From NCBI GenBank assembly GCA_002472145.1, contig DKRJ01000019.1, positions 1 to 53,519 on the forward strand: a stretch of DNA of 53,519 nt. Reading direction: 5' to 3'. Of the stretch, positions 7,726-15,698 are shown piece after piece. The notes below the pieces were generated by a model. That model was not told the DNA's origin, did no database searches, and saw only the letters and a list, made by a program, of their open reading frames with translations. Numbering within the stretch: the stretch's first letter is position 1; every line of letters starts with the position of its first letter. The translations under genes were made by a program, and so were the position numbers. Source of the stretch: Clostridiales bacterium UBA7285 (GTDB taxonomy: Bacteria > Bacillota > Clostridia > Peptostreptococcales > Anaerovoracaceae).

Positions 7726-7789
7726 CACTATTAAATAATCATAACACAACAGAATTAAAAAGTTTATTACTATTTGATTTTGTTCTGTC

Positions 7790-8218
7790 CTATTTTTCCT
7801 GTTTTGGGGAATTTTCGAGCTTGGAATACGCTTTAGACGTGAATTTTTCGTTGTCTATGATGAAGCGCTCGTGTACGCCCTCGCCGATGAGGCCTGCCTC
7901 GTCGTACGCCCTGACCTCGAAGACGAGCCTGCGCCTGTCCACCTCGGTCAGCACTGACTCGCAGCGGACCTTCATGCCCACAGGCGTCGCTGAAACGTGC
8001 TTTATATTCATCAGCGTGCCGACAGTGCCGGAATTTTCCCCGAGCGCGCCACGCACGGAATCGAGGCACGTCTTTTCCATGAGCGCGACCATGTCCGGAG
8101 TCGAAAAAACCTCCAGGTCGCCGCTCCCGGCACGTTTTGCCGTCTTATCCTCTGTAACGGTCATTTCCTCGGTGTTGCGGATGCCCGCCACGATCTCTGC
8201 TGCGTTCCCGTCTGCCAT
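7790..8218 (-). CDS. Hotdog-fold thioesterase (FlK-like family)
   Basis: A 142-residue single-domain protein with the pattern of the fluoroacetyl-CoA-thioesterase-like hotdog family: STPDMVALMEKTC, then GTLMNIKHVSATPVGMKVRCES, then RRLVFEVRAYDEAGLIGEGVHERFII. These proteins hydrolyse short or unusual acyl-CoA esters. The conserved helix residues (Thr, Glu) and the His of the HERF region are present. The natural substrate in anaerobes is usually unknown, and specific fluoroacetyl-CoA activity should not be assumed. It follows the sensor kinase gene by 46 bp on the same strand. Initiation could also occur at Met19, since the upstream GGAG is 13 bases away. Confidence 0.8.
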   Translation of the reverse strand: MADGNAAEIVAGIRNTEEMTVTEDKTAKRAGSGDLEVFSTPDMVALMEKTCLDSVRGALGENSGTVGTLMNIKHVSATPVGMKVRCESVLTEVDRRRLVFEVRAYDEAGLIGEGVHERFIIDNEKFTSKAYSKLENSPKQEK

Positions 8219-8264
8219 TTGAAAATCACATCTCCGATCTGCTCTTAATGCTTTGATACTATCG

Positions 8265-9947
8265 TCAGGCAGGCTGCGTGTCGGGATCCGGAAAAGTCAC
8301 GCGCACCTCGGTGCCCTCGCCGAGTTCGCTTTCGATCGAGATCTCGCCGCCCAGGATCTCCGCGGAATGCTTTACGATGGACATCCCGAGGCCGGTGCCG
8401 CCCGGTGCGCCCTGCGAACCTGAATGGCTCTTATCGCCTCTGTAGAACCGCTCGAAGACACGCGGGAGAACGCTCGGGGCGATCCCCTGCCCGTTGTCTT
8501 TCACGGTGAGCACCACTCTGCCGTCTTCCTTCGATACGTCGATGTTTACGCTGCCGCCCTGTCTGTTGTATTTTATAGCATTATCGCACAGATTGTAAAT
8601 GATCTCGGAAACTAGATTATCGAGGCCTTCTATCTCGGCGTGCGAGCCCGTCACCGAAACCTCCACACCCGCTTTTTCGGCCGAATCGGATAACCTCGAA
8701 GCCGTGGACTGAGCCCCGTCGTATAGGTCGATCCTCTCGAATTTCTGCGGGGAGACGCCCTCGTCGAGTTTGGAAAGTCCGATGATATCGTCGATCAGGC
8801 CGATGAGATGCTGGGATTCTTTATAGATCTGATCGTAGAACTTCTGCTCGTCGCCCTTTCTGACGAGACCGTTCGCCAGGAGTTCCGATGCGCCGGAGAT
8901 CGTCTGCAGCGGAGTCTTCAGCTCGTGAGAGACGTTGGCCGTGAACTCGCGCCTGATCTGTTCCGATTTATTCTTCTCCGTCACGTCAAAGAAAACGATC
9001 GCGGCGCCGCGGATCTCGTCGTCCGAGATCACCGGGCTGGCGTCGACGTCATATTCGCGGCCTCCTAAAGTGAGCCTGCCGACGGCATGCCTGCCTTTTT
9101 CCGCCTCTTCGATCACACGCGGCATATCGCCCTCGCGGCACAGCGTGAGGACAGGCGTGGACGGTTTGACCGTCGTGACGCCGAGTATCTTTTTTGCGGC
9201 GTTGTTCATCGTCAGGACTTCGCGCCGTGAGTTGACGAGAATAAGCCCCTCGCTCATGTTCGAAGTCGCCGTCGCGAACTCGTTTTTCTGGCGCTTCAGG
9301 GCGAGTTCCTGCTTCTTCAGGGCTTTCTGCTGCATGTCGAGCCTGCGGAGGAGCGGAGTTATCTCCTCGTAGGCGTCGTTGCTGAGAGGATCGTCGAGAT
9401 CGAGATTGTTGATAGGATCTGTGATCTTCCGCGATACGAGACTGGAAAGTATGAGCGACAAAACGATCGCCACGATCACAACGAGCGCGATAGGCTGGAA
9501 CATGCCCACCAGAACGCCGAATGCGCTTTTTTGTTCGGTCGAGACCCTGAGCACTGAGCCGTCGTCGAGTTTGACGGCGACGTAGATCATCTTTTCCATC
9601 AGCGTGTCGGAGTATCTGACGCTCTCGCCGTAGCCTTCGGCGTAGCTCTCCTTTACCTCCTCGCGCTGGGCGTGGTTCTCCATCGTCGCAGCGTCTGCCT
9701 CGCTGTCGTAGATGACCTTTCCGTCGGCCGCGATCCATGTGAGCCTGTAGTCTCTGGCGTCAAGCGCTTCCAGATAGTCGAGCCCGTCGCGCGAAGTCCC
9801 TTCCGCGGCCAGCTCCGCCTGTGTCTTCATCTGCCCTGTCTGGACCTCGATCAGATACCCGTAGAGCGAGTACATGATCAAAGCCAGCGAAGCGGCGACG
9901 ACTAAAAGCGCGACCAGGAGCGTGGATCTGAATACCTTCTTTGTCAT
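8265..9947 (-). CDS. phoR: PhoR-type sensor histidine kinase
   Basis: A 560-residue membrane sensor. One membrane segment lies at ~8-28 and a second at ~150-172, flanking an extracytoplasmic domain of about 120 residues. A short linker, a PAS-like domain (~225-325, EGLILVNSRREVLTMNNAAKKILG) and a HisKA domain with SHELKTPL (His ~341) follow. The ATPase domain shows NLCDNAIKYN, VKDNGQGI, FERFYRGD and GGTGLGMSIVKHS. It should autophosphorylate and pass phosphate to the adjacent regulator under phosphate limitation. The Pho assignment rests on the gene order pstSCAB-phoU-regulator-kinase. Its ATG lies one base after the regulator's stop codon. Confidence 0.92.
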   Translation of the reverse strand: MTKKVFRSTLLVALLVVAASLALIMYSLYGYLIEVQTGQMKTQAELAAEGTSRDGLDYLEALDARDYRLTWIAADGKVIYDSEADAATMENHAQREEVKESYAEGYGESVRYSDTLMEKMIYVAVKLDDGSVLRVSTEQKSAFGVLVGMFQPIALVVIVAIVLSLILSSLVSRKITDPINNLDLDDPLSNDAYEEITPLLRRLDMQQKALKKQELALKRQKNEFATATSNMSEGLILVNSRREVLTMNNAAKKILGVTTVKPSTPVLTLCREGDMPRVIEEAEKGRHAVGRLTLGGREYDVDASPVISDDEIRGAAIVFFDVTEKNKSEQIRREFTANVSHELKTPLQTISGASELLANGLVRKGDEQKFYDQIYKESQHLIGLIDDIIGLSKLDEGVSPQKFERIDLYDGAQSTASRLSDSAEKAGVEVSVTGSHAEIEGLDNLVSEIIYNLCDNAIKYNRQGGSVNIDVSKEDGRVVLTVKDNGQGIAPSVLPRVFERFYRGDKSHSGSQGAPGGTGLGMSIVKHSAEILGGEISIESELGEGTEVRVTFPDPDTQPA

Positions 9948-9948
9948 A

Positions 9949-10617
9949 TCAAGCCTCCAGCCTGTAGCCCATACCCCTTACTGTTTTGATATATCCGCCG
10001 CAGTCTCCGAGTTTGGAGCGGAGAGTGCCGATATGGACGTCAACGGTGCGCGTTTCCCCGACGTAGTCAGTTTCCCAGACGGTCGAGAGAAGGTCGTCGC
10101 GCGTGAATACTTTGCCGGGGTTCTCCATGAACACCTGCAGGAGCTGGAATTCCTTAAGCGTCAACTCAACGCGTCTGGAATCGACCTCGACGGTGTGTTC
10201 GTTCTCGTCCATGGTCAGTTCGTGGAACACGATGCGCTTGCCGCCGCTGTCGTTGCCCGAACGCCTGAGCACCGCTTTGACGCGCGAGACCATCTCCATC
10301 ATGCCGAAAGGCTTTGCCAGATAGTCGTCGGCGCCCAGATCCAGCCCCGTGACCTTATCATACTCCGTTCCCTTTGCTGACGCCATGATGATCGGGATAT
10401 CCTTCGTTTCGGCCCCCTGACGGAGCCTCTTAAGGATCGAGATCCCGTCCTCGCCCGGGAGCATTATGTCGAGGATTATGAGATCGGGCTTGCCCTGTGC
10501 CATGCCAGCGTTTAGTTCCTCGCTGTTCTCGCATCCGATCGCCTCAAAGCCGGAAACGCTGAGCGTATAGACCATCATGTTGCGTATGGATTCGTCGTCT
10601 TCGACTATGTAAATCAT
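9949..10617 (-). CDS. phoP: PhoB/PhoP-family response regulator
   Basis: A 222-residue OmpR-class regulator. The receiver domain has the acidic pair EDD at 6-8, the phospho-acceptor Asp50 in LIILDIMLPGEDG and the conserved Lys ~100. The C-terminal winged helix has FTRDDLLSTVWETDYVGETRTVDVHIGTLRSKLG and GMGYRLEA. I chose the ATG at 10617, which overlaps the phoU stop as TAATG. Upstream in-frame codons would lie inside phoU. It should bind TTTACA direct repeats such as those upstream of pstS, making the operon autoregulated. Confidence 0.93.
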   Translation of the reverse strand: MIYIVEDDESIRNMMVYTLSVSGFEAIGCENSEELNAGMAQGKPDLIILDIMLPGEDGISILKRLRQGAETKDIPIIMASAKGTEYDKVTGLDLGADDYLAKPFGMMEMVSRVKAVLRRSGNDSGGKRIVFHELTMDENEHTVEVDSRRVELTLKEFQLLQVFMENPGKVFTRDDLLSTVWETDYVGETRTVDVHIGTLRSKLGDCGGYIKTVRGMGYRLEA

Positions 10618-11267
10618 TATGCCTCTTCCTCCAGCTCTCCCGTTATCGAGAACCTGACCCACCTGCCGATATTTTCGGCGTGGTCTCCGATCCTCTCGAG
10701 GTACTTAGCTATCATGAGCAGGTCGAGCGCCTCTTCGCCGTTCGTCTCGCCCGCCTGAAGCTTTTCTATCAAAAGATTCTTTATCTTGTCAAAATGCCTG
10801 TCGACGACGTTGTCGTACTCGATCACTTTGTTGATGATATCAAAGTCTTTTTTGACGAAAGCGTCGACACCGAGTTTGACCATTTTCATGGTCTCGTTCG
10901 CCATCGCGACGATATCGCTTTTCACGGCAAACGGAGCGCTCGTCTTCTGCTTCTCAATGATCTCGACTATATCGCCCGCCTGATCGCCGATCCTTTCCAT
11001 GTCGGTGACCATCTTCAGCGCCGCCGAAATGACCCTGAGGTCTCTGGCCACAGGCTGCTGCTGCATTATCAGGCGCAGGCACATGCCCTCGATGTCGCGC
11101 TCCTGGCGGTTGATATCGTCTACTCCGTCCCGCACCTGACGCGCCAGAGCGGCGTCGTTGTTTTCGAGAGCCTCGGCCGCCTTGGAAATGGCGGTCTCGC
11201 ACTGGCTCCCCATAGTTATCAGTTCATTATTCAGCGTTTCAAGCTGCTCGTCGAATTTACTGCGCAT
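10617..11267 (-). CDS. phoU: Phosphate signalling complex protein PhoU
   Basis: A 216-residue all-helical protein of the expected length. It has two repeats of the PhoU three-helix bundle with the metal-binding acidic motifs (D..ERIGDQAGDI near residue 90 and AKYLERIGDHAENIGRWV near residue 190). PhoU links PstSCAB transporter state to the PhoR sensor and prevents excess phosphate uptake. It is translationally coupled on both sides, overlapping the pstB stop as TGATG and the regulator start as TAATG. Confidence 0.96.
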   Translation of the reverse strand: MRSKFDEQLETLNNELITMGSQCETAISKAAEALENNDAALARQVRDGVDDINRQERDIEGMCLRLIMQQQPVARDLRVISAALKMVTDMERIGDQAGDIVEIIEKQKTSAPFAVKSDIVAMANETMKMVKLGVDAFVKKDFDIINKVIEYDNVVDRHFDKIKNLLIEKLQAGETNGEEALDLLMIAKYLERIGDHAENIGRWVRFSITGELEEEA

Positions 11268-12022
11268 CAGCCGAACCTCCCCGTGATATAATCTTCAGTT
11301 CTCTTATCCGCAGGCATCGAGAAGATCTGGTCGGTCGCGCCTGCCTCGACCATTTCGCCCAGAAGGAAGAAGGCTGTCCTGTCGGAGATGCGCACCGCCT
11401 GCTGCATATTGTGAGTGACTATCACAATAGTATATTTGTCTTTCAGCGCCATCGCAAGTTCCTCTATCCTCGCGGTGGAGATCGGGTCGAGCGCGCTGGT
11501 CGGCTCATCCATGAGCAGGACTTCAGGCTCCACAGCGAGCGCTCTGGCTATGCAGAGCCTCTGCTGCTGTCCGCCAGAAAGCCCGAGCGCCGGCTTCTTC
11601 AGCCTGTCCTTCAGTTCGTCCCATATCGCCGCGCCTTTCAGGGAGCGTTCCACGATATCGTCCAGCATCGCTTTTGATTTCACCCCGTGCGTCTTCAGAC
11701 CGAACGCGATGTTGTCATAGACGCTCATCGGGAACGGATTCGGCTTCTGGAAGACCATGCCGACGCGTTTGCGCAGCATGTTCACGTCGATATTGCCGTA
11801 GATGTCGACGTCGTCGAGGGTTATCTTTCCCTCGATCCTGCAGCCTTCGATCAGGTCGTTCATCCTGTTCAGCGACTTCAGCAGCGTCGATTTACCGCAG
11901 CCGGACGGGCCTATGAACGCCGTGATCTTGTGCTCGGGTATGTCGAGATTGATGTCTTTAAGCGCCTGAAAGTCGCCGTAGTACAGGTCGAGATTCTCTA
12001 TTTTGATCTTAGTCTTGTTCAT
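11267..12022 (-). CDS. pstB: Phosphate ABC transporter ATP-binding protein
   Basis: A 251-residue ABC ATPase that powers high-affinity phosphate import. Walker A GPSGCGKST (~38-46), Q-loop VGMVFQKPNPFPMSVYDN typical of PstB, signature LSGGQQQRL (~148), Walker B VLLMDEPTSALDP and switch His in VTHNMQQA are all present. The start overlaps the pstA 3' end by 14 bp, implying translational coupling. Confidence 0.97.
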   Translation of the reverse strand: MNKTKIKIENLDLYYGDFQALKDINLDIPEHKITAFIGPSGCGKSTLLKSLNRMNDLIEGCRIEGKITLDDVDIYGNIDVNMLRKRVGMVFQKPNPFPMSVYDNIAFGLKTHGVKSKAMLDDIVERSLKGAAIWDELKDRLKKPALGLSGGQQQRLCIARALAVEPEVLLMDEPTSALDPISTARIEELAMALKDKYTIVIVTHNMQQAVRISDRTAFFLLGEMVEAGATDQIFSMPADKRTEDYITGRFG

Positions 12023-12860
12023 TCCGGTTGCCGCCTCCGAGTTTTCTCGCCGCCAGCCAGGCGATCAGGTTGATGATGATAACGACTATGAGGAGAACTA
12101 CCGCCGTGGCGTAGGTCTGATCTATGTGAAGTCCTTCGCATGAGAGCGTGTACATGTGGACCGAGAGCGTCCTGGCGGAGTTGAGAGGCGTGGCCGCGAC
12201 CTTCTCGACCGTCCCCGCTGTAAATATCAGAGCAGCCGATTCGCCGACTATTCTCCCGATACCGAGGATGATGCCCGAGAGTATGCCCGGCATGGCAGCC
12301 GGAAGCACGATCTTGAAGATCGTCCTGAGCCGCCCCGCTCCGAGCCCGAAACTTCCTTCCCTGTAGCTGTCCGGCACCGCCAGCAGCGCTTCCTCTGACG
12401 TCCTGAGTATCAGAGGCAGGATCATGATCGCCAGCGTCAAAGACCCTGAAAGCAGCGAAAGCCCGAAATTCAGGGTCTTTACGAAGAACAAAGACCCGAA
12501 CAGGCCGTAGACGATAGACGGTATCCCGGAAAGAGTCTCGGCCGTCACCCTGACGAGTTTGACGAGTTTATTGCCTTTTTTTGCGTATTCGGCCATGTAT
12601 ATCGCCGCGCCGATCCCGACCGGCACCGCCACTGTAAGCGTCAGGAGCGTCATCAGCAGCGTATTGATTATCGCCGGCATCATGGATACGTTCTCCGAAT
12701 TATACTCCCAGGCAAAGAGGCTCGGCGTGAGGTTCGGTATCCCTTTATACAGAATGTATATGATGATGACAGCCAGCGCCACGATAGTGAGTGTGGACGA
12801 CAGATATGTGAAGAACCCCAGAGTTATCGAGTGCGAATCCGGCCTTTTTTTTATATTCAT
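12009..12860 (-). CDS. pstA: Phosphate ABC transporter permease PstA
   Basis: A 283-residue inner permease with about six transmembrane segments and the binding-protein-dependent transport motif (EALLAVPDSYREGSFGLGAGRLRTI, then an IVLPAAMPGI stretch near residue 190) that contacts PstB. It forms the channel with PstC. Its ATG overlaps the pstC stop by 4 bp (ATGA). Confidence 0.95.
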   Translation of the reverse strand: MNIKKRPDSHSITLGFFTYLSSTLTIVALAVIIIYILYKGIPNLTPSLFAWEYNSENVSMMPAIINTLLMTLLTLTVAVPVGIGAAIYMAEYAKKGNKLVKLVRVTAETLSGIPSIVYGLFGSLFFVKTLNFGLSLLSGSLTLAIMILPLILRTSEEALLAVPDSYREGSFGLGAGRLRTIFKIVLPAAMPGILSGIILGIGRIVGESAALIFTAGTVEKVAATPLNSARTLSVHMYTLSCEGLHIDQTYATAVVLLIVVIIINLIAWLAARKLGGGNRNEQD

Positions 12861-13723
12861 TTGTCGGACCTCCTCTTAAGCGCGGAGAACGACATGGTGA
12901 TGATCAGAATGAAGACGAACAGCACCACCGCGGTCCCGATCAAAGCCTCTCTGTGCAGATCCGTCGCGTATCCCATCTCCATTACGATATTAGCCGTAAG
13001 GGTCCTGACTCCGCTCGTCAGCGACTCCGGGATGATCGGCTGGTTGCCCGCCACCATCACGACTGCCATCGTTTCGCCGATAGCGCGCCCGATACCCAGG
13101 ACTATGCCCGCGAATATACCGTTCCTGGCGGAAGGTATCGTCACGTGGAAAAGGCTCCGCTCATGAGATGCCCCGAGGGCGAGCCCTCCCTCATAGTATT
13201 GTTTTGGTACAGCCGAAATGGACGACTCAGCCACATTGATGATCGTCGGAAGTATCATCAGGCCTAAGAGCACCGACGCCGTCAAAACGCTCATTCCCTG
13301 GCCGCCGATGTGCTCGCGCACGAACGGGACGATGACGACGAGCCCGAAGAATCCGTATATTACGGAAGGTATCCCCGCCATGAGGTTTATCGCCTGCTTC
13401 AGCGGCTGATACAACTTTTTCGGGCAGAACACGGCTATGAACGCCGCCGTGAAGATCCCGAGCGGTATCCCGATTATGAGCGCTCCGGCCGTAACGTACA
13501 GGGATCCGATGATCATCGGGAATATGCCGTACAGGTCGTTGCTCGGACGCCACGTCTTTCCGAACAGGAATTTCAGCGGTCCGATCTTTGCGATCGCCGG
13601 GAGCCCGTTCACAAAGAGAAATACGCATATCAGAACGACGGCTGCAATAGATACAACCGCCGTTACCGTGAAAACGCCCTGCATCACTGTTTCTTTCACG
13701 TTATGCGATCTTGAAGTCTGCAT
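12857..13723 (-). CDS. pstC: Phosphate ABC transporter permease PstC
   Basis: A 288-residue permease with six predicted transmembrane helices and the EAA-type loop SSISAVPKQYYEGGLALGASHERS near residue 165, followed by GIFAGIVLGIGRAIGETMAV. It pairs with PstA. An AAGGAG ribosome site precedes the ATG. A large stem-loop lies between pstS and this gene, which probably lowers expression of the membrane components relative to the binding protein. Confidence 0.95.
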   Translation of the reverse strand: MQTSRSHNVKETVMQGVFTVTAVVSIAAVVLICVFLFVNGLPAIAKIGPLKFLFGKTWRPSNDLYGIFPMIIGSLYVTAGALIIGIPLGIFTAAFIAVFCPKKLYQPLKQAINLMAGIPSVIYGFFGLVVIVPFVREHIGGQGMSVLTASVLLGLMILPTIINVAESSISAVPKQYYEGGLALGASHERSLFHVTIPSARNGIFAGIVLGIGRAIGETMAVVMVAGNQPIIPESLTSGVRTLTANIVMEMGYATDLHREALIGTAVVLFVFILIITMSFSALKRRSDK

Positions 13724-13741
13724 TCTTTTCTCCTTAGCAAG

Positions 13742-13785
13742 AAAGCGGTCAAAGCGCCGTGTTTTCAGAACTCTCTGACCGCTTT
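13742..13785 (-). terminator. pstS-pstC intercistronic stem-loop (attenuator or processing site)
   Basis: AAAGCGGTCA and TGACCGCTTT are perfect 10-bp arms around a 24-nt loop, with CTTTCTT following on the minus strand. In many pst operons such a structure terminates part of the transcripts or stabilises pstS mRNA, giving excess binding protein. That role is inferred here. Confidence 0.6.
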
Positions 13786-13807
13786 ACAGTTCATTTTTTT
13801 CAGGTGG

Positions 13808-14740
13808 CTACGCAGCTACGTCGCTCCACACCGTGACTTCGCCGGTGAAGATCTGGCGGACCTGCTCGCTCGTGAGTTCCTCTACCGGGCAGTCATTGTT
13901 TACGATGACCGCGATGCCATCCCTGGCGATTTCCGTTCCGGTGACTCCCTGAGAAGTCTCGGTGTCCTTATGGTCTCTGGAAGCCATGCCGATGTCGCAC
14001 GTTCCGTCGATGGTGTTGGTCACGCCCGTCGTGGAGTCGCTCTGCTGTACCTCGATGGTGACGTTGCTGTTGATCGCCATGTAGGCTTCGGCGAGTTTTT
14101 CCATAACAGGGGTCACCGAACTGGAGCCGCCGACTACGACTTTGCCGTCTTCAGGCTTTCCGGAGTATGCGCCGGCGTCAGAGACTTTAATGTAGCCGTT
14201 GTCTTCGATGACCTTCTGTCCGTCGGAGGACATGATGAAGTCGATGAAGTCCTGCGCGTTGGCGGAGATATCGCTCTTCGTAACGATGTTGAACGGTCTG
14301 GAGACCTTATACGATCCGTTTACGATGTTGTCTACGGTCGCTTCGGCTCCGTCGATCTTTAAAGCCTTTACGGTGTCGTCCTTAGATCCGAGCGAGATGT
14401 AGCCGATCGAGTATTCGTCGCCCGCTACCGTCGTCATCATGACAGCCGTCGAGTTCGTCATGACAGCCGTCTCTGTGGTGTGGTCGACTTTCTCGCCGTT
14501 TTCTTTGGTCTCGATGCCGAAGAGTTCGATGAACGCTCCTCTGGTGCCGGAGCCTTCCTCTCTGGATACTACGTTGATCGTCTTAGAAGTATCGAATGTT
14601 TCTTCCTGCTTGGTGTCACCGCTGTTGTCGGTGTTTCCGCCGTCGTTATTGTCTTTGCTGTCACCGCATCCCGCGAGGAGCGCGACGCAGAGGACAGAAG
14701 CAGTAATAAGGGAAATGAATTTCAAAGCCTTTCTTTTCAT
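13808..14740 (-). CDS. pstS: Phosphate-binding lipoprotein PstS
   Basis: A 310-residue substrate-binding protein. The lipoprotein signal has a positively charged start, hydrophobic core and lipobox LLAGC (Cys ~25). A Gly/Asp/Asn-rich tether of about 25 residues follows. The phosphate-binding elements are visible: SREEGSGTRGAF (~60), GSSSVTPVMEKLAEAY (~205) and GMASRDHK (~255). It captures phosphate outside the membrane and delivers it to PstCA. It is the first gene of the operon, behind the PHO box, with a GGAG ribosome site before ATG. The two phosphate-loop segments occur in the order GSGTRG first and GSSSV second, so the domain looks circularly arranged relative to short E. coli-like PstS. 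Confidence 0.93.
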   Translation of the reverse strand: MKRKALKFISLITASVLCVALLAGCGDSKDNNDGGNTDNSGDTKQEETFDTSKTINVVSREEGSGTRGAFIELFGIETKENGEKVDHTTETAVMTNSTAVMMTTVAGDEYSIGYISLGSKDDTVKALKIDGAEATVDNIVNGSYKVSRPFNIVTKSDISANAQDFIDFIMSSDGQKVIEDNGYIKVSDAGAYSGKPEDGKVVVGGSSSVTPVMEKLAEAYMAINSNVTIEVQQSDSTTGVTNTIDGTCDIGMASRDHKDTETSQGVTGTEIARDGIAVIVNNDCPVEELTSEQVRQIFTGEVTVWSDVAA

Positions 14741-14796
14741 GGTCAGATGTGTCTCCTTTCCTGTGTTGTCTTACAAAATCGATGATATAGGCGGCC

Positions 14797-14865
14797 TGTA
14801 AAGTCCGTTATCTGTACCATGTAAAGGAAATGTAAAATCGTTTCGGACGATGTAAAAATCGTAAA
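14797..14865 (-). promoter_or_regulatory. PHO box: five TTTACA-type repeats upstream of pstS
   Basis: On the minus strand TTTACA occurs at 14797-14802, 14820-14825, 14831-14836 and 14851-14856, and TTTACG at 14860-14865. The start-to-start steps are 23, 11, 20 and 9 bp, close to multiples of the 11-bp period of Bacillus PhoP boxes (TTTACA-like hexamers separated by about 5 bp). Phosphorylated PhoP should bind here to activate pstS. Confidence 0.8.
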
Positions 14866-15033
14866 GTCGGCTGCGAAAAAAGTAAAAAATGCGTGACACT
14901 CGGTGTATATGTGTGCATGTACCAGTCTCACGCATAACAAATAATATGGGATACAGGTTCTTATAGTAACACGAGGATGTTCTCTCCGTAATATCACGCG
15001 CAAAGCAAAAAACGATCCAACGGTGGGGCTCTG

Positions 15034-15169
15034 CCGGCAGGAAGAGGCAGCCGGCAGGAAGAGGCAGCCAGCAGGAAGAGGCTGCCGGCAGGAAGAGGCA
15101 GCCGGCCAGAAGAGACAGCCGGCAGGCAGAGGTAGCCGGCAGGAAGAGGCAGCCGGCCGGCAGAGGCAG
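15034..15169. repeat. 17-bp x 8 minisatellite (VNTR)
   Basis: Eight head-to-tail copies of a 17-bp unit (consensus CCGGCAGGAAGAGGCAG) begin at 15034, 15051, 15068, 15085, 15102, 15119, 15136 and 15153. Three are identical to the consensus and the others differ by one to four substitutions. The period is not a multiple of three and the array lies between a tRNA terminator and the PHO box, so it is non-coding. The plus strand is strongly purine-rich. Confidence 0.9.
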
Positions 15170-15198
15170 CGGGACGACTGTTTTAGGGCAAAGAAAAA

Positions 15199-15221
15199 CC
15201 CGGGGCTGCATGAGCTCCGGG
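15199..15221 (-). terminator. Terminator of tRNA-Val
   Basis: Minus-strand CCCGGAGCT/AGCCCCGGG form a 9-bp stem with one A-C mismatch around CATGC, followed by five T. It lies 27 bp after the tRNA CCA end. Confidence 0.8.
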
Positions 15222-15247
15222 CATCCGCAGCAGAGTTATCTGCGTCG

Positions 15248-15323
15248 TGGTGTTCCGTGGCGGGCTCGAACCGTCGACCTAATGGTTGTGACCCATTCGC
15301 TCTCCCAGCTGAGCTAACGGAAC
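15248..15323 (-). tRNA. tRNA-Val(CAC), slightly atypical
   Basis: A 76-nt cloverleaf with perfect acceptor GTTCCGT/ACGGAAC, D-arm GCTC/GAGC, anticodon stem AATGG/CCATT, loop GTCACAA (anticodon CAC, reads GTG), T-loop TTCGAGC, discriminator A and encoded CCA. Two oddities are a G at position 32, where a pyrimidine is usual, and an A50-C64 mismatch in the T-stem. Its own promoter and terminator argue that it is expressed, but partial degeneration is possible. Confidence 0.85.
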
Positions 15324-15336
15324 ACGGTGCTTTGTT

Positions 15337-15365
15337 ATTATACCACCTCGCGCCGGAGGTGTCAC
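15337..15365 (-). promoter_or_regulatory. Promoter of tRNA-Val
   Basis: Minus-strand GTGACA (15360-15365) and a perfect TATAAT (15337-15342) with 17-bp spacing lie 13 bp before the tRNA. A CACCTC/GAGGTG inverted repeat (15344-15361) fills the spacer and could modulate it. Confidence 0.75.
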
Positions 15366-15698
15366 TAATATTTACGGTGAAAAAACGACAGTGGCACGAT
15401 GGTGCAGTGCCGGGCGTAAATTGAAAGATCCGTCGCCAGCATTTTGAGTGTTCAACCGGCAGCTGACATAAAAAATGGGCAGCCAAATTTCGGGTATCCA
15501 AAGTTTTTTGGGGGCAACAAAATAAGACGAGATCAGGCATAAATGGAAGAAACTGTCACTTGCGATTGGGGGCGGCGATTGGGGTCTGGTTTTGTGGTCT
15601 GGCATCAAAGTAAAAGGGCAGCCGCTTAGGTTGCCCTCTCTTGATCTTCCTCATATCATGGAATCTGTAACTGATTTCAATATTTGGAGGATCAATGT
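15366..15698. other. Non-coding stretch upstream of the ISL3 remnant
   Basis: I see no gene. A hairpin AGGGCAGCC-GCTTA-GGTTGCCCT lies at 15615-15637 (9 bp with one G-T pair), followed by a purine-rich ribosome site TTGGAGG at 15684-15690 belonging to the transposase. No convincing terminal inverted repeat of an ISL3 element was recognised, so the IS boundary is undefined. Confidence 0.5.

Noticed and set aside
14866..15033. Search for a riboswitch or sRNA between the PHO box and the minisatellite
   Set aside because: No conserved core, promoter or terminator pair was recognised.
15034..15169. Possible CRISPR array
   Set aside because: Units are directly contiguous 17-mers without spacers and no cas genes are nearby.
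15270..15300. Plus-strand reading of the tRNA-Val anticodon loop as GTG (His)
   Set aside because: The A-box, T-loop, CCA, promoter and terminator all fit only the minus strand, where the anticodon is CAC.
14771..15424. Open frames on both strands across the minisatellite giving repetitive LPAGCLF-like or GRKRQPAG-like peptides
   Set aside because: The 17-bp period is not divisible by three, so openness is a by-product of composition. The frames also cross a terminator and tRNA-Val.
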